The position numbers were made by a program, and so were the translations under genes. The notes beneath the pieces were generated by a model. That model had not been told where the DNA came from, did not search any database, and saw nothing but the letters and a program-made list of their open reading frames with translations. From NCBI RefSeq assembly GCF_002419815.1, contig NZ_DIGV01000007.1, forward strand, positions 8,335 through 52,491: a DNA stretch of 44,157 nucleotides. Reading direction: 5' to 3'. This DNA is from Brevundimonas sp. UBA5713 (GTDB taxonomy: Bacteria > Pseudomonadota > Alphaproteobacteria > Caulobacterales > Caulobacteraceae). Numbering within the stretch: position 1 is the stretch's first letter; every line of letters starts with the position of its first letter. Below are positions 17,261 through 25,437 of this stretch, in pieces.

Positions 17261-17287
17261 GGGCTTCAACCCTCCTGCCCCAATAAG

Positions 17288-17320
17288 AAAAGCCCCTCCG
17301 AGCGATCAGAGGGGCTTTTT
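17288..17320 (+). terminator. Rho-independent terminator after NDUFA9-like gene
   Basis: An 11-bp stem, AAAAGCCCCTC/GAGGGGCTTTT (17288-17298 and 17309-17319), with a 10-nt loop and a T-run. It lies between convergent genes and, being A/T-flanked on both sides, may also stop uppP transcription. Confidence 0.9.
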
Positions 17321-17343
17321 CATGGCCTTGGACATGCGCGGGT

Positions 17344-18150
17344 CTAGAAGCCGCCCGTCACGGCCAGACCGATCAGGCCCGCCACACCGACGATGATCCG
17401 CCACCAGGCGAACAGGCCAAAACCGCGCTTGGAAACGAAATCCAGAAGGAAGCGCACCACCAGCAGGCCTGCCAGAAACGCGGTCACGAACCCGATCACG
17501 ATCAGGCCGATATCGTCAAAGTTCAGATTTGCGCGGTTCTTGAACAGATCAAAAAAGACCGCGCTGCCCATGGTCGGCAGGGCCAGAAAAAAGCTGAACT
17601 CGGCCGCCGCGCGCTTGTTGGTGCCCAGCAGCAGGCCACCCGCAATCGTGGCCCCTGAACGGGACACACCCGGGATCATGGCCATGCACTGTGCCAGCCC
17701 GATCAGGAAATAGACCCGGATCGGGAATTTGTCCGCATCCAGATAAACCGGCACCTTTTTCATCCGGTCCAGCCACAACAGCAAGAAGCCACCGATAATC
17801 AGGGCCACACAGATAACCAGCGGCGTCTCGAACAGCACATTCTTGATAAAGCCGTAGGCAGTGAATCCGATCACCACCGCCGGTGCAAAGGCCACCAGCA
17901 GGCCGATCAGAAAACGGCGCGCCTCTTCATCACTGCGCCAATGGGTCGCCAGATACCACAGCTTGCGAAAGTACAGGCTGATGATGGCCAGCAGCGCGCC
18001 CAGCTGGATAACGATCTCGAAGGTCTTGCCCTTGCTTTCGAACCCGATGAAGTGGCCCAGCAGAAGCAAGTGTCCGGTCGAGGAGACAGGGATGAACTCG
18101 GTCAGCCCCTCGACAATGCCCATGATGATGGCGATCAGCCAGTCAGCCAT
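17344..18150 (-). CDS. uppP: Undecaprenyl-diphosphate phosphatase
   Basis: 268 aa from ATG 18150, preceded by a GAGAG purine tract; a longer in-frame extension is rejected because family members begin at this point. Signature motifs are 'GIVEGLTEFIPVSSTGHL' (about 12-29) and 'PGVSRSG' (about 170), which build the active site with conserved Glu and Arg. Eight hydrophobic helices are visible. It dephosphorylates undecaprenyl pyrophosphate to recycle the lipid carrier for peptidoglycan and polysaccharide synthesis, and confers some bacitracin tolerance. It acts in the inner membrane and is convergent with the NDUFA9-like gene. Confidence 0.96.
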   Translation of the reverse strand: MADWLIAIIMGIVEGLTEFIPVSSTGHLLLLGHFIGFESKGKTFEIVIQLGALLAIISLYFRKLWYLATHWRSDEEARRFLIGLLVAFAPAVVIGFTAYGFIKNVLFETPLVICVALIIGGFLLLWLDRMKKVPVYLDADKFPIRVYFLIGLAQCMAMIPGVSRSGATIAGGLLLGTNKRAAAEFSFFLALPTMGSAVFFDLFKNRANLNFDDIGLIVIGFVTAFLAGLLVVRFLLDFVSKRGFGLFAWWRIIVGVAGLIGLAVTGGF

Positions 18151-18284
18151 TTTTTCTCTCGAAACTGGTACCCTGCAACGACAGGGGGAATGTGCGCCAC
18201 ACTTCCTTAAAGACCCGTCAGTCGCGCCGCCATGGGTCAATGTGCCTTTTGCACGAAATAGCCAGCATGTTACTTAACGGGACC

Positions 18285-19268
18285 ATGACCTCCCCAGCAT
18301 CCGACCCCCATCACATTACGCGCCGTATCACCACCTTGAGTGTCGCGGTGGCGATTGTGCTGATTGTGCTCAAGTCATTTGCTTTGGGTGCCTCCGGTTC
18401 GGTGTCGATCATGGCCAGCCTGACAGACTCGGCGCTGGACCTGATTGCCTCTCTAGCCACCTTTTTCGCAGTGCGCTGGGCCGCCGCCGATCCGGATGCG
18501 GAGCATCGCTATGGCCACGGCAAGGCCGAGGGGCTGGCCTCTCTGGTTCAGTCGGGCATCGTGCTGGCGTCGGCCTTCTTCATCGGCTTCGAGGCCATCA
18601 AGGGCATGATCCGCCCCGAACAGGTGACGGGGGGCATGTGGGCGATTGGAGTAATGGCTGTCTCCATGGCCGTTACCGGTTGGCTGATCTGGCAACAGGG
18701 TCGCGCGATCAAGCAGACAGGTTCGCTGGCTGTCGAAGGTGACCGCGCCCATTATGCCGCCGATCTGGCCGCCAACTTTGTAGTGCTGATCGGTGTCGGC
18801 TCGGGCGCGCTGCTGAATGCACCGGGGCTGGATGCTCTGGCCGGTCTGGTCGTGGCCATCTGGTTGGCGTGGGGGGCCATCGGCCTGCTTCGTAAATCGG
18901 CAGACCATCTGATGGACGGGGTCGCCCCCGCCGAGGAACGCAACACTGTCGTCGCGCTGGTGCTGGAGGATGACCGCATCAGCAATGTCCACCAGTTGCG
19001 TACCCGCAAGGCAGGACAGGTGCTGATGGTGCAGATGCACGTCGATCTAGACGGTCGACTTTCGCTGAAAGACGCCCACGACATTGTGGCCGCCGCAGAA
19101 CGCCGCGTCATGGCGGCCTTTCCGCGCGTGGACATCATCATCCATGCCGATCCCGCCCTGAACAGTCTGTCCGGCGATGCCGACATGGCCGCGCCGGAGC
19201 CGGCCGCCGATGCCACTTCCGACCTGATCACCGATGCCGAAGCGTCAGCGAAAGGGCCGTGGGGCTAG
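18285..19268 (+). CDS. Cation diffusion facilitator (FieF/CzcD-like metal exporter)
   Basis: 327 aa from ATG 18285 (GGGA just upstream); ATGs at 18192 and 18267 are possible but give unlike-family extensions. Six TM helices are visible. Zinc/iron-site residues are Asp48 and Asp52 in 'SLTDSALDLIASL' and His156/Asp160 in 'HYAADLAANF', the DxxxD/HxxxD arrangement of the FieF subfamily. A cytoplasmic C-terminal domain (about 205-300) follows, then an acidic/Ala-rich tail of about 30 residues. It exports divalent metal (Zn, Fe or Mn) by proton antiport; the exact metal is undetermined. It stands alone between uppP and the GST gene. Confidence 0.93.
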   Translation: MTSPASDPHHITRRITTLSVAVAIVLIVLKSFALGASGSVSIMASLTDSALDLIASLATFFAVRWAAADPDAEHRYGHGKAEGLASLVQSGIVLASAFFIGFEAIKGMIRPEQVTGGMWAIGVMAVSMAVTGWLIWQQGRAIKQTGSLAVEGDRAHYAADLAANFVVLIGVGSGALLNAPGLDALAGLVVAIWLAWGAIGLLRKSADHLMDGVAPAEERNTVVALVLEDDRISNVHQLRTRKAGQVLMVQMHVDLDGRLSLKDAHDIVAAAERRVMAAFPRVDIIIHADPALNSLSGDADMAAPEPAADATSDLITDAEASAKGPWG

Positions 19269-19337
19269 TCGAAAAACTTGCGCGCAGCGGTTGCGGTAAA
19301 CACAGTCTTAACGCACGCCATGCATGGATAAGGGCCC

Positions 19338-20024
19338 ATGTCCGCGCCCGCCGTTCTGTATCATTTCAACTTTCACCCCGCCTCGCGCGCCGCGCGATTG
19401 GCGCTGGGCGAAGCCAAGGTGGATTGGGGCGAGGAAATCGTCCGCCCGTGGGAAGCCGACTGCCCTCTCTTCGACCTCAACCCGTCCGGCATGCCGCCCG
19501 TGCTTAAGGTGAACGAGCGCGGACGCGACATCCATCTGTGCGAACTGGACGCCATTCTGGGCTGGATCGAAGATCGCAGTCGCGGTGAGTTGCTGCTGTC
19601 GTCCGATGTGATGGAACGCGCCGAGGCCCGCCGTCTGGCCACGTGGTTCGCGCGCCGCTTTTCCGATGATGTGGATTCCGTCCTGCTGCATGAGCGGGTT
19701 GAGAAGCCGCTGCTCAAGCTCGGCTCGCCCGACGCGCGCCAACTGCGCGAGGGCCGCGAGGCGCTGAAGGATCATCTGGCCATGCTGGAAGGTCTGGCCT
19801 CGGCACGCGAATGGCTGGCCGGTCGCCGCATGTCGCAGGCCGACCTGATCGCCGCAGGCCATCTGTCGGTGCTGGACTATTTCGGAGAGATGCCGTGGGG
19901 CATCGTACCGTCGCTCAAGGACTGGTACTCCAAGATCAAGTCGCGCCCCAGTTTCCGGACCCTGCTGTCGGACCGTTTCCGTGGGGTGGCACCGGCCAGC
20001 TGGTACACCGATCTCGACTTCTGA
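19338..20024 (+). CDS. Glutathione S-transferase family protein
   Basis: 228 aa. The N-terminal thioredoxin-like domain starts 'LYHFNFHPASRAARLALGE' and contains the cis-Pro motif 'NPSGMPPVL' (about 53-61) and 'CELDAILGWIE', with Glu/Asp in place of the usual Glu-Ser glutathione contact. The C-terminal all-helical domain has the N-capping region 'MSQADLIAAGHLSVLDYFG'. Substrate unknown. It is 25 bp upstream of queG and probably co-transcribed with it, a pairing I recall from other alphaproteobacteria. Confidence 0.9.
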   Translation: MSAPAVLYHFNFHPASRAARLALGEAKVDWGEEIVRPWEADCPLFDLNPSGMPPVLKVNERGRDIHLCELDAILGWIEDRSRGELLLSSDVMERAEARRLATWFARRFSDDVDSVLLHERVEKPLLKLGSPDARQLREGREALKDHLAMLEGLASAREWLAGRRMSQADLIAAGHLSVLDYFGEMPWGIVPSLKDWYSKIKSRPSFRTLLSDRFRGVAPASWYTDLDF

Positions 20025-20049
20025 GCCTTTAGGCGGCAAACCCTCGGCC

Positions 20050-21171
20050 ATGGCCGCCGATCCGCGCATCTTTATCCGCAAACGCGCCGCCGAACTGGGG
20101 TTCGACGCGTGCCGCTTTGCGTCGGCGGCCGAGCCGTGGAGCGCAGGCGAGAAGCTGGCCCTTTTCGTGGGTGAAGGCCGCCATGGCGAGATGGCATGGA
20201 TGGAAACGACGCTGGAGCGCCGCAGCCACCCCACCGCCATGTGGGACGGGGCCAAGAGCGCCATCGTACTGGCCATGAACTATGGCCCCGATCAGGACCC
20301 GCGCCCCGAACTGGAGGCTGGATCGGACGGCTATATCTCGGTCTATGCGCGCGGCGATGACTATCACGAGGTCATCAAGGGACGGCTGAAGATACTGGCC
20401 GGACAGATCGCCGCGCGGTTGGGTCAGGAAGTGAAGGTGTTTGTCGACACCGCGCCCCTGATGGAAAAGCCGCTGGCTGCCCGTTCGGGCATGGGCTGGC
20501 AGGGCAAACACACCAATCTGCTGAGCCGCGATCTGGGCAGCTGGTTCTTCATCGGCACCATACTGACCGCCGCCGAACTGGAACCGGATGAGCCGGTAAC
20601 CGGAGGATGCGGCAGCTGCACCGCCTGTATGGACGCCTGCCCGACCCATGCCTTTCCGGCCCCCTATCAGATCGATGCGCGGCGATGCCTGTCCTATCTG
20701 ACGATTGAATACGGCGGCCTGTGGCCGAGCGAGTTCCGCGCCATGACGGGCAACCGCATCTATGGCTGCGATGACTGTCTGGCCGCCTGTCCGTGGAACA
20801 AGTTTGCCAAATCCGCCCAGGAAATGCGGCTACAAGCGCGCGACAGCCTGCGCTCGCCGCCTTTGTCCGCTCTCTTGGCGCTGGATGATGCGGCGTTCCG
20901 CGCCCTGTTCACCAAGAGCCCGGTCAAACGCATCGGGCGTGACCGCTTTATCCGCAATGTGCTTCATGCAGCGGGCAACTCCGGCGACCACAGCCTGATC
21001 CCTCATGTCGAGAGCTTGCTGGATGATCTGGCACCCGTTGTGCGGGGCACCGCCATCTGGGCCCTGCGCCAGCTTGATCCGGCGCGGTTCGAGCATCTGC
21101 GCCGCGACCGCGAAGGCATGGAAGGCGACATCGCCGTTCAGGCCGAGTGGCGGCCCGCAATCCACCCATAA
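20050..21171 (+). CDS. queG: Epoxyqueuosine reductase
   Basis: 373 aa from ATG 20050. The N-terminal cobalamin-binding domain includes 'VFVDTAPLMEKPLAARSGMGW' -type motif with the catalytic Asp133. Two ferredoxin-like 4Fe-4S clusters follow: CGSCTACMDACP (Cys187, 190, 193, 197) and 'CDDCLAACPWN' (Cys240, 243, 247), with Cys213 completing the set. A HEAT-repeat-like C-terminal segment is present ('DDLAPVVRGTAIWALRQL'). It reduces epoxyqueuosine to queuosine in the wobble base of GUN-anticodon tRNAs. Its last codons overlap the terminator of the convergent FKBP gene. Confidence 0.96.
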   Translation: MAADPRIFIRKRAAELGFDACRFASAAEPWSAGEKLALFVGEGRHGEMAWMETTLERRSHPTAMWDGAKSAIVLAMNYGPDQDPRPELEAGSDGYISVYARGDDYHEVIKGRLKILAGQIAARLGQEVKVFVDTAPLMEKPLAARSGMGWQGKHTNLLSRDLGSWFFIGTILTAAELEPDEPVTGGCGSCTACMDACPTHAFPAPYQIDARRCLSYLTIEYGGLWPSEFRAMTGNRIYGCDDCLAACPWNKFAKSAQEMRLQARDSLRSPPLSALLALDDAAFRALFTKSPVKRIGRDRFIRNVLHAAGNSGDHSLIPHVESLLDDLAPVVRGTAIWALRQLDPARFEHLRRDREGMEGDIAVQAEWRPAIHP

Positions 21172-21197
21172 AAAGACGGGCCGGATGAACCGGCCCG
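21170..21197 (-). terminator. Rho-independent terminator of the FKBP gene
   Basis: Stem CGGGCCGG/CCGGCCCG (21177-21184 and 21190-21197) with a 5-nt loop is followed on the minus strand by TCTTTTT (21176-21170). It lies 11 nt past the FKBP stop and touches the 3' end of queG. Confidence 0.85.
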
Positions 21198-21207
21198 CTT
21201 CAATCTA

Positions 21208-21759
21208 TCAGCCGTTGGCCTGACGCACGCTGTTGCGCTCGCCACCCGGAACAGCGGCCACATCCAGCATCTTCAGGCGGAAGACCAGCACGGAGTTGGC
21301 CGGTATCGGACCGGCCTGACGGTCGCCATAGCCCAATGCGGGCGGCAAATAGAGCAGCCATTCATCGCCCGGCTTCATCAGTTGCAGGGCTTCGGTCCAG
21401 CCCGGCACCACAGCGTCTGGCGAGAAGACCGCAGGCGTCCCGCGTTCAAACGAAGAGTCGAACACAGTGCCGTCGGTCAGCGTGCCCTCATAATGGACGC
21501 GCACCAGATCATTGCTGTCCGGCGAGGTGCCACCGGCGGGGCCGGATTCAACCACCTTATATTGCAGGCCCGATGGCGTGGTGACGACGCCCTCTTCCTT
21601 GCCGTTCTTGATCAGGAATTCCTGAGCGGCCTTTTGCGCCTCTTCGTCGGCGACCGCAGGCGCGCCGGCATTATCGTTGCGGCCACACGAAGCGGCAACC
21701 GTGCCCAGCGCCAGAATGGCAACGGCCGTCAGTGCGGGCTTAGCCCATGCGAAGTTCAT
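21208..21759 (-). CDS. FKBP-type peptidyl-prolyl isomerase, lipoprotein
   Basis: 183 aa. A lipoprotein signal peptide ends at 'VAASC' (Cys25). After a short linker and helical segment the FKBP domain spans about 75-170, with the hallmark 'VRVHYEGTLTDGTVFDSS', 'VVPGWTEALQLMKPGD' and 'LPPALGYGDR', including active-site Tyr, Asp, Phe and Trp residues. It catalyses proline isomerisation in the periplasm, as FkpA/MIP proteins do. The start overlaps the end of the threonine ammonia-lyase gene by 20 nt, so the two are probably co-transcribed. Confidence 0.94.
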   Translation of the reverse strand: MNFAWAKPALTAVAILALGTVAASCGRNDNAGAPAVADEEAQKAAQEFLIKNGKEEGVVTTPSGLQYKVVESGPAGGTSPDSNDLVRVHYEGTLTDGTVFDSSFERGTPAVFSPDAVVPGWTEALQLMKPGDEWLLYLPPALGYGDRQAGPIPANSVLVFRLKMLDVAAVPGGERNSVRQANG

Positions 21760-22942
21760 AACCCTTGTCCTTCAAGGCTTGACCAATGTCTTCGGCGTGG
21801 CGGGCATCGCGGGTCTCGACCATGATGTCGAACTCTGCCCCCTTGGCCGGCACGTCCAGTGCGAGGCGGTTGTGAACCACATCTATGATGTTCCCGCCAA
21901 GCCCCCCGATGACAGCCGCCATGGCCGACAGCATGCCCGGGCGGTCATCACCCAGTATGCGATAGACGATCAGGCGCTTCTCGCGGACCATTTCGCGGTT
22001 CAGCACCACAGCCAGCATGCGCGCGTCGATATTGCCGCCGGTCAGCTCGATGCCGATCTTCATCCCCTTGAAGCGATCCTTATTGGCCAGAATGGCAGCA
22101 AGGCCTCCGGCCCCTGCCCCCTCGGCCACGGTCTTTTCAAGGGTCGCCAGCAGGGCCACGCCCTTTTCGAAATCCGCCTCTTCGCAAACGAAAACCTCGT
22201 CGACCAGCGGGTCAGCCAGCTTGAAAGGAATGTCGCCCACAGCCTTAATGGCGATGCCCTCGGCAATGGTCTGTCCGGTGCAGACCGGCGGCTCGCCCCG
22301 GCGACGGGCGGTAAAAGACGGATAGCGGGCCGCCTCGACACCGAAGATCTTGATGTCGGGCTTCATGCCCTTGGCGGCGATGGCGGTACCGGCGATCAGG
22401 CCTCCACCTCCGATCGGCACAATTAGGGCATCGAGGTCCGGCGCATCTTCCAGAAACTCCAGCCCGCACACGCCCTGACCGGCGACAATGCCCGCATCGT
22501 CAAAGGCCGAGACGAAGATGAAGCCCTTTTCGTCGCGCAGGCGGTGGGCCTCTTCGGTCGAGCCGGAAAAGTCCAGGCCGTGGATGACCACATTGGCCCC
22601 GTGGGCGCGCGTGCCGTCCACCTTCACGAAAGGGGTACCCTCGGGCATGACGATGGTGACCGGCACGCCCAGTCGGCCACCGTGATAGGCCAGAGCCTGC
22701 GCATGGTTGCCCGCCGAGGCCGCGACGACACCGCGCTTTCTCTCTTCGGGTGTCAGTTGCAGCAGGCGGTTCAGCGCGCCACGCTCCTTGAACGATCCGG
22801 TAAAGTGCAGGTTGTCGAACTTGATCCAGATGTCCGCACCGGTCAGTTGCGACAAGCGGCGCGAATAGCGCACCGGCGTGCGGTCAACCTGACCTGCGAT
22901 TCGTTGTTGCGCGGCAATGATATCGTCGAAACTTACGCTCAT
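21740..22942 (-). CDS. ilvA: Threonine ammonia-lyase (biosynthetic-like, with ACT domain)
   Basis: 400 aa from ATG 22942. The PLP Lys is Lys52 in 'FTGSFKERGALN'. The PLP phosphate loop GGGGL lies at about 178-182. A C-terminal ACT domain (about 325-400) begins 'RLIVYRILGDDRPGMLSAMAA'. The enzyme deaminates threonine to 2-oxobutanoate, the first step of isoleucine synthesis. The single short ACT domain and 400-aa length resemble the TdcB-like class that often substitutes for IlvA, so the symbol is tentative. The gene overlaps the FKBP gene by 20 nt. Confidence 0.93.
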   Translation of the reverse strand: MSVSFDDIIAAQQRIAGQVDRTPVRYSRRLSQLTGADIWIKFDNLHFTGSFKERGALNRLLQLTPEERKRGVVAASAGNHAQALAYHGGRLGVPVTIVMPEGTPFVKVDGTRAHGANVVIHGLDFSGSTEEAHRLRDEKGFIFVSAFDDAGIVAGQGVCGLEFLEDAPDLDALIVPIGGGGLIAGTAIAAKGMKPDIKIFGVEAARYPSFTARRRGEPPVCTGQTIAEGIAIKAVGDIPFKLADPLVDEVFVCEEADFEKGVALLATLEKTVAEGAGAGGLAAILANKDRFKGMKIGIELTGGNIDARMLAVVLNREMVREKRLIVYRILGDDRPGMLSAMAAVIGGLGGNIIDVVHNRLALDVPAKGAEFDIMVETRDARHAEDIGQALKDKGYELRMG

Positions 22943-23101
22943 GGGGTCTGCGAGGCTTCCTAATGGGGGCGACCGTGGCATGATAGTTCACGCAACGGAA
23001 CGGTGACCGCCAGTTGTGACGCACACCGCCGTTCCCCACAAGCTTGACACCGCCCAGCCGCAAAGGCCATGCCGATGGAAGACATTCACGGAGGCACCCC
23101 G

Positions 23102-23635
23102 ATGACGATCCGCGCAACCCTCGAGAACAGCCGCAACCGCGCCTTGCTGACATTGGCCGGTGCCGCTGCCCTGCTGGCGGCCTGCGCCACCGCACCAATG
23201 ACCACACCTGCTCCGGCAGCCTCCAGCGCCTTCAGCGTCGAACAGTTCGGCTGGTCGGCCGCCGCTGGCCAGAACAGCATCGAGGGCCAGATCGCCAGCG
23301 GCGACAATGGCGTACCGTTCGCCTGCATCGGATCGGCCGGATTGACGCCGGACACTCCGTATACCCGCGCCCGCTTCCAGACGCTTTACGGCTCGACCGA
23401 CCGCGCCCAGTTGCCCGCCGCCGTGGTGCGTGCCCGTACCGTCGAGGATGCGCAGGCCGATTATCGCAGCTTCGTGCGTTCGGAAGCTTGTGAAGCCAAC
23501 CGTTTCACTTTCCACAATCTGCCGGAAGGCAGCTGGTTCGTGATCGTGCCGGTGAAGGCCGGTGACGGAGACGTGACTGTGCTGATGCGCCGCGTGCAAA
23601 CCCGTGGCAATCGCGCCGTCCAACTGAGCCTGTAA
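23102..23635 (+). CDS. Hypothetical lipoprotein
   Basis: 177 aa from ATG 23102, chosen for a GGAGG Shine-Dalgarno 7 nt upstream over an in-frame ATG at 23069. A lipoprotein signal peptide ends 'LLAAC' (Cys28). The mature part has an Ala/Pro/Thr linker and then a beta-rich domain ('SIEGQIASG', 'NRFTFHNLPEGSWFVIVPV') reminiscent of carboxypeptidase-regulatory-like or transthyretin-like beta sandwiches, which is a weak impression. Cys residues in 'FACIGS' and 'SEACEANR' could pair. No family recognised. A 43-bp gap leads to the next gene. Confidence 0.75.
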   Translation: MTIRATLENSRNRALLTLAGAAALLAACATAPMTTPAPAASSAFSVEQFGWSAAAGQNSIEGQIASGDNGVPFACIGSAGLTPDTPYTRARFQTLYGSTDRAQLPAAVVRARTVEDAQADYRSFVRSEACEANRFTFHNLPEGSWFVIVPVKAGDGDVTVLMRRVQTRGNRAVQLSL

Positions 23636-23678
23636 ACGCTTCGTCCGTCAAAGGACAAAACACCATCACGCGGGGGCC

Positions 23679-24065
23679 ATGTTTCGGCCTTACCGATCGG
23701 CAGTGTGGGACGCGCCCTTTCCAGTCGCGGTGCGGGAGCGTTCCACCTTGTCGCAACACAATATTATCGGTTCCGAAGCTTTTGACGGACGACGCTATAT
23801 TATCGTGCGTCAGGTCCGGTCAGGGATTGGCCGCCGTCGTCGCCGTCCCGCGTTGGTTCTGACCATCGTCGCGATCATGGCCCTTTTGGCCGGTGCTACC
23901 GTGGCTGTTTTTGCTTTGGCCCCGTTGCTGGCACAGAACAACGCCCCTGCCGCAACGCTTGAGCCCTCAGACATGCGCGATCAAATGCGCATGCAACCTG
24001 TGGTGCCAACAGAGGAGGCTACGGCTCAGCCCTCTGAGACGCCGCAGGCCTCGCCGGCGGCCTGA
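23679..24065 (+). CDS. Hypothetical single-pass membrane protein
   Basis: 128 aa from ATG 23679; the first 20-odd residues may be non-coding, since a TTG start near 23748 with GGGAG upstream is possible. A basic stretch (GRRRRR, 51-56) precedes one strong TM helix at about 57-85. A Pro/Thr/Glu/Met-rich tail follows ('MRDQMRMQPVVPTEEATAQP'). The topology would place the N-terminus in the cytoplasm and the tail in the periplasm. No known family. It may be co-transcribed with the lipoprotein gene upstream. Confidence 0.55.
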   Translation: MFRPYRSAVWDAPFPVAVRERSTLSQHNIIGSEAFDGRRYIIVRQVRSGIGRRRRRPALVLTIVAIMALLAGATVAVFALAPLLAQNNAPAATLEPSDMRDQMRMQPVVPTEEATAQPSETPQASPAA

Positions 24066-24076
24066 GGCCCCTAAGC

Positions 24077-24283
24077 CTAGTTCAGCTTAAGTTTGGCTTC
24101 CAGCAAACGGATACGGCGGTCCATATCGGCCACCTGATCGTTGAGACGCTGGGCCTCGGACTTCATGTCGACGGGCGTGCCGTCGTCATAGTGCAGCTGT
24201 GCACCCTTCTCGATCAGATCGAGGCGATAAAGCGCAGTGACACGCGTCGCGCGAAAGCGCTCCAGTTCCGAACGATCATCCAT
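24077..24283 (-). CDS. Small coiled-coil protein coupled to RidA
   Basis: 68 aa, hydrophilic, with a predicted helical coiled-coil C-terminus ('RLNDQVADMDRRIRLLEAKLKLN') and an Arg/Glu-rich N-terminal helix. No TM segment, no metal motif, no family recognised. Its ATG shares one base with the ridA stop (TGATG), indicating translational coupling and a shared transcript. It probably forms a dimer or binds a partner; function unknown. Confidence 0.7.
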   Translation of the reverse strand: MDDRSELERFRATRVTALYRLDLIEKGAQLHYDDGTPVDMKSEAQRLNDQVADMDRRIRLLEAKLKLN

Positions 24284-24624
24284 CAGACAGCCGCCGTCAC
24301 GATGATTTCAACACGGTATTCGGGGGCCGCCAGCTTGGCCTCACCGGTGGCGCGCGCCGGGGGATTCTCCGGATCAACCCAGGCGTCCCAGACGCTGTTC
24401 ATAGTCTCGAAGTCCGCCATATCGGCCAGCCAGATAGTCGCCATCAAAATTTTGGACTTGTCGCTACCGACCTCCGCCAGCAAGGCTTCGACCTCGGCCA
24501 GAGCGGTGCGGGTCTGGGCCGCCACATCTTCGTGGGGTTCGCCGACCTGACCCGCCAGATACACGACACCATTGTGGACCACGGCCTGGCTCATCCGGTG
24601 GTCTTTTTGAAAGCGCTGGATCAT
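24283..24624 (-). CDS. RidA-family enamine/imine deaminase
   Basis: 113 aa. The pattern 'MSQAVVHNGVVYLAGQVG' at the start, 'ILMATIWLADMADFETMN' in the middle and 'PPARATGEAKLAAPEYRVEI' at the end is diagnostic of the YjgF/YER057c/UK114 family. The substrate-binding Arg of the 'PPARAT' motif is retained, so it is likely active against reactive enamines released by PLP enzymes. Notably a threonine ammonia-lyase, the classic source of such enamines, lies 1.3 kb away on the same strand but in a separate transcription unit. Family members are cytosolic trimers. Confidence 0.93.
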   Translation of the reverse strand: MIQRFQKDHRMSQAVVHNGVVYLAGQVGEPHEDVAAQTRTALAEVEALLAEVGSDKSKILMATIWLADMADFETMNSVWDAWVDPENPPARATGEAKLAAPEYRVEIIVTAAV

Positions 24625-24687
24625 GGTCTGCTCTGAACGGAACGCGAAATGGATGGGGCTGCACTTAGCCCCGCAGTCGTCGGACCG

Positions 24688-24828
24688 CTAGAGGAATTCC
24701 AGCGCCAGATAGGTTAAACCGAACACCAGCGCAAAGACCACCAACAAGGTCAGCATGTTCCCGCCACGGCGCGGTCGCGGGCGACGCGGATAGGGATCGG
24801 GTGGTAAATCGATCGGTATGCGGCTCAT
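24688..24828 (-). CDS. 46-aa single-pass membrane miniprotein
   Basis: ATG 24828 to TAG 24688. A GGAG Shine-Dalgarno sits 7 nt upstream. The N-terminal half is Pro/Arg-rich ('PDPYPRRPRPRRGG', residues 11-23) and cytoplasmic by the positive-inside rule. Residues about 25-45 form one TM helix. No family recognised. The same-strand ridA starts 63 bp downstream, so the miniprotein may head that transcript. Confidence 0.65.
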   Translation of the reverse strand: MSRIPIDLPPDPYPRRPRPRRGGNMLTLLVVFALVFGLTYLALEFL

Positions 24829-24967
24829 GGCAACGCTCCAATATCGTGCGTGTTTACCTTCGAACGCTCCAGCTACGGTTGTGATCCCAAAGGGTTTAGA
24901 ATGGATTTCATTGGCCCGCGCCCCATGCCCTCTTCCGTCACAAGCGAGAGCGTGTCACATCCACACT

Positions 24968-25399
24968 ATGGAAACGACCCGCATCGAGAACCGCATTGGC
25001 GTTCGCGCCCCGGCAGAAAAAATCTGGGACGCCCTTGCTGATCTGGAAAACTGGCACCGCTGGAATCCGTTCGAGACCAACCTCAGGGGCAAGCTGGGCT
25101 TTAGCGCGCCCCTAACCTTCGAGGAGAACTTCCCGTCTGTCGGCCAGCGTCAGGTCCAGGCTACGATTGGTGAATGGGAACCCTGCGGCCAGCTTTTGTG
25201 GTCCGAAAACCGCGGCTTTCTGTTCCGTTCGATCCGCTATTACGAGATCGAATCTCTGGAAACCAACGCCTGCGTGGTGACCAACGGCATTCTGTTCGCC
25301 GGCCTGCGCGGCGAGATGTACCACGACAAGCATCGCGGCAAGATCAGGCCGCATCTGATGACCATCAACGAGAATCTAAAGGCCTTTGTGGAGGTCTGA
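24968..25399 (+). CDS. SRPBCC (START-like) domain protein
   Basis: 143 aa from ATG 24968. The opening 'ETTRIENRIGVRAPAEKIWDALADLENWHRWNPFE' is the standard polyketide-cyclase/SRPBCC start: beta strand, then 'APAEKIWDALAD', then 'WxxWNPF'. A helix-grip fold with a hydrophobic pocket is expected. It is soluble and cytoplasmic with unknown ligand. It ends at a strong terminator shared with the convergent pilus operon. An in-frame upstream extension to 24818 overlaps the miniprotein gene and is rejected. Confidence 0.88.
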   Translation: METTRIENRIGVRAPAEKIWDALADLENWHRWNPFETNLRGKLGFSAPLTFEENFPSVGQRQVQATIGEWEPCGQLLWSENRGFLFRSIRYYEIESLETNACVVTNGILFAGLRGEMYHDKHRGKIRPHLMTINENLKAFVEV

Positions 25400-25402
25400 C
25401 CG

Positions 25403-25433
25403 AAAAGGGCCTCCCATCGGGAGGCCCTTTTTT
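25403..25433. terminator. Strong bidirectional terminator between SRPBCC and tad genes
   Basis: A 13-bp stem, AAAAGGGCCTCCC/GGGAGGCCCTTTT (25403-25415 and 25419-25431), with a 3-nt loop and T-runs on both strands. It closes the SRPBCC gene on the plus strand and the long tad/cpa operon (last stop at 25438) on the minus strand. Confidence 0.93.
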
Positions 25434-25437
25434 GCAC

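Noticed and set aside
15920..17269. 449-aa open frame on the minus strand
   Set aside because: Antisense to the NDUFA9-like gene; His/Gln-rich composition, no family pattern.
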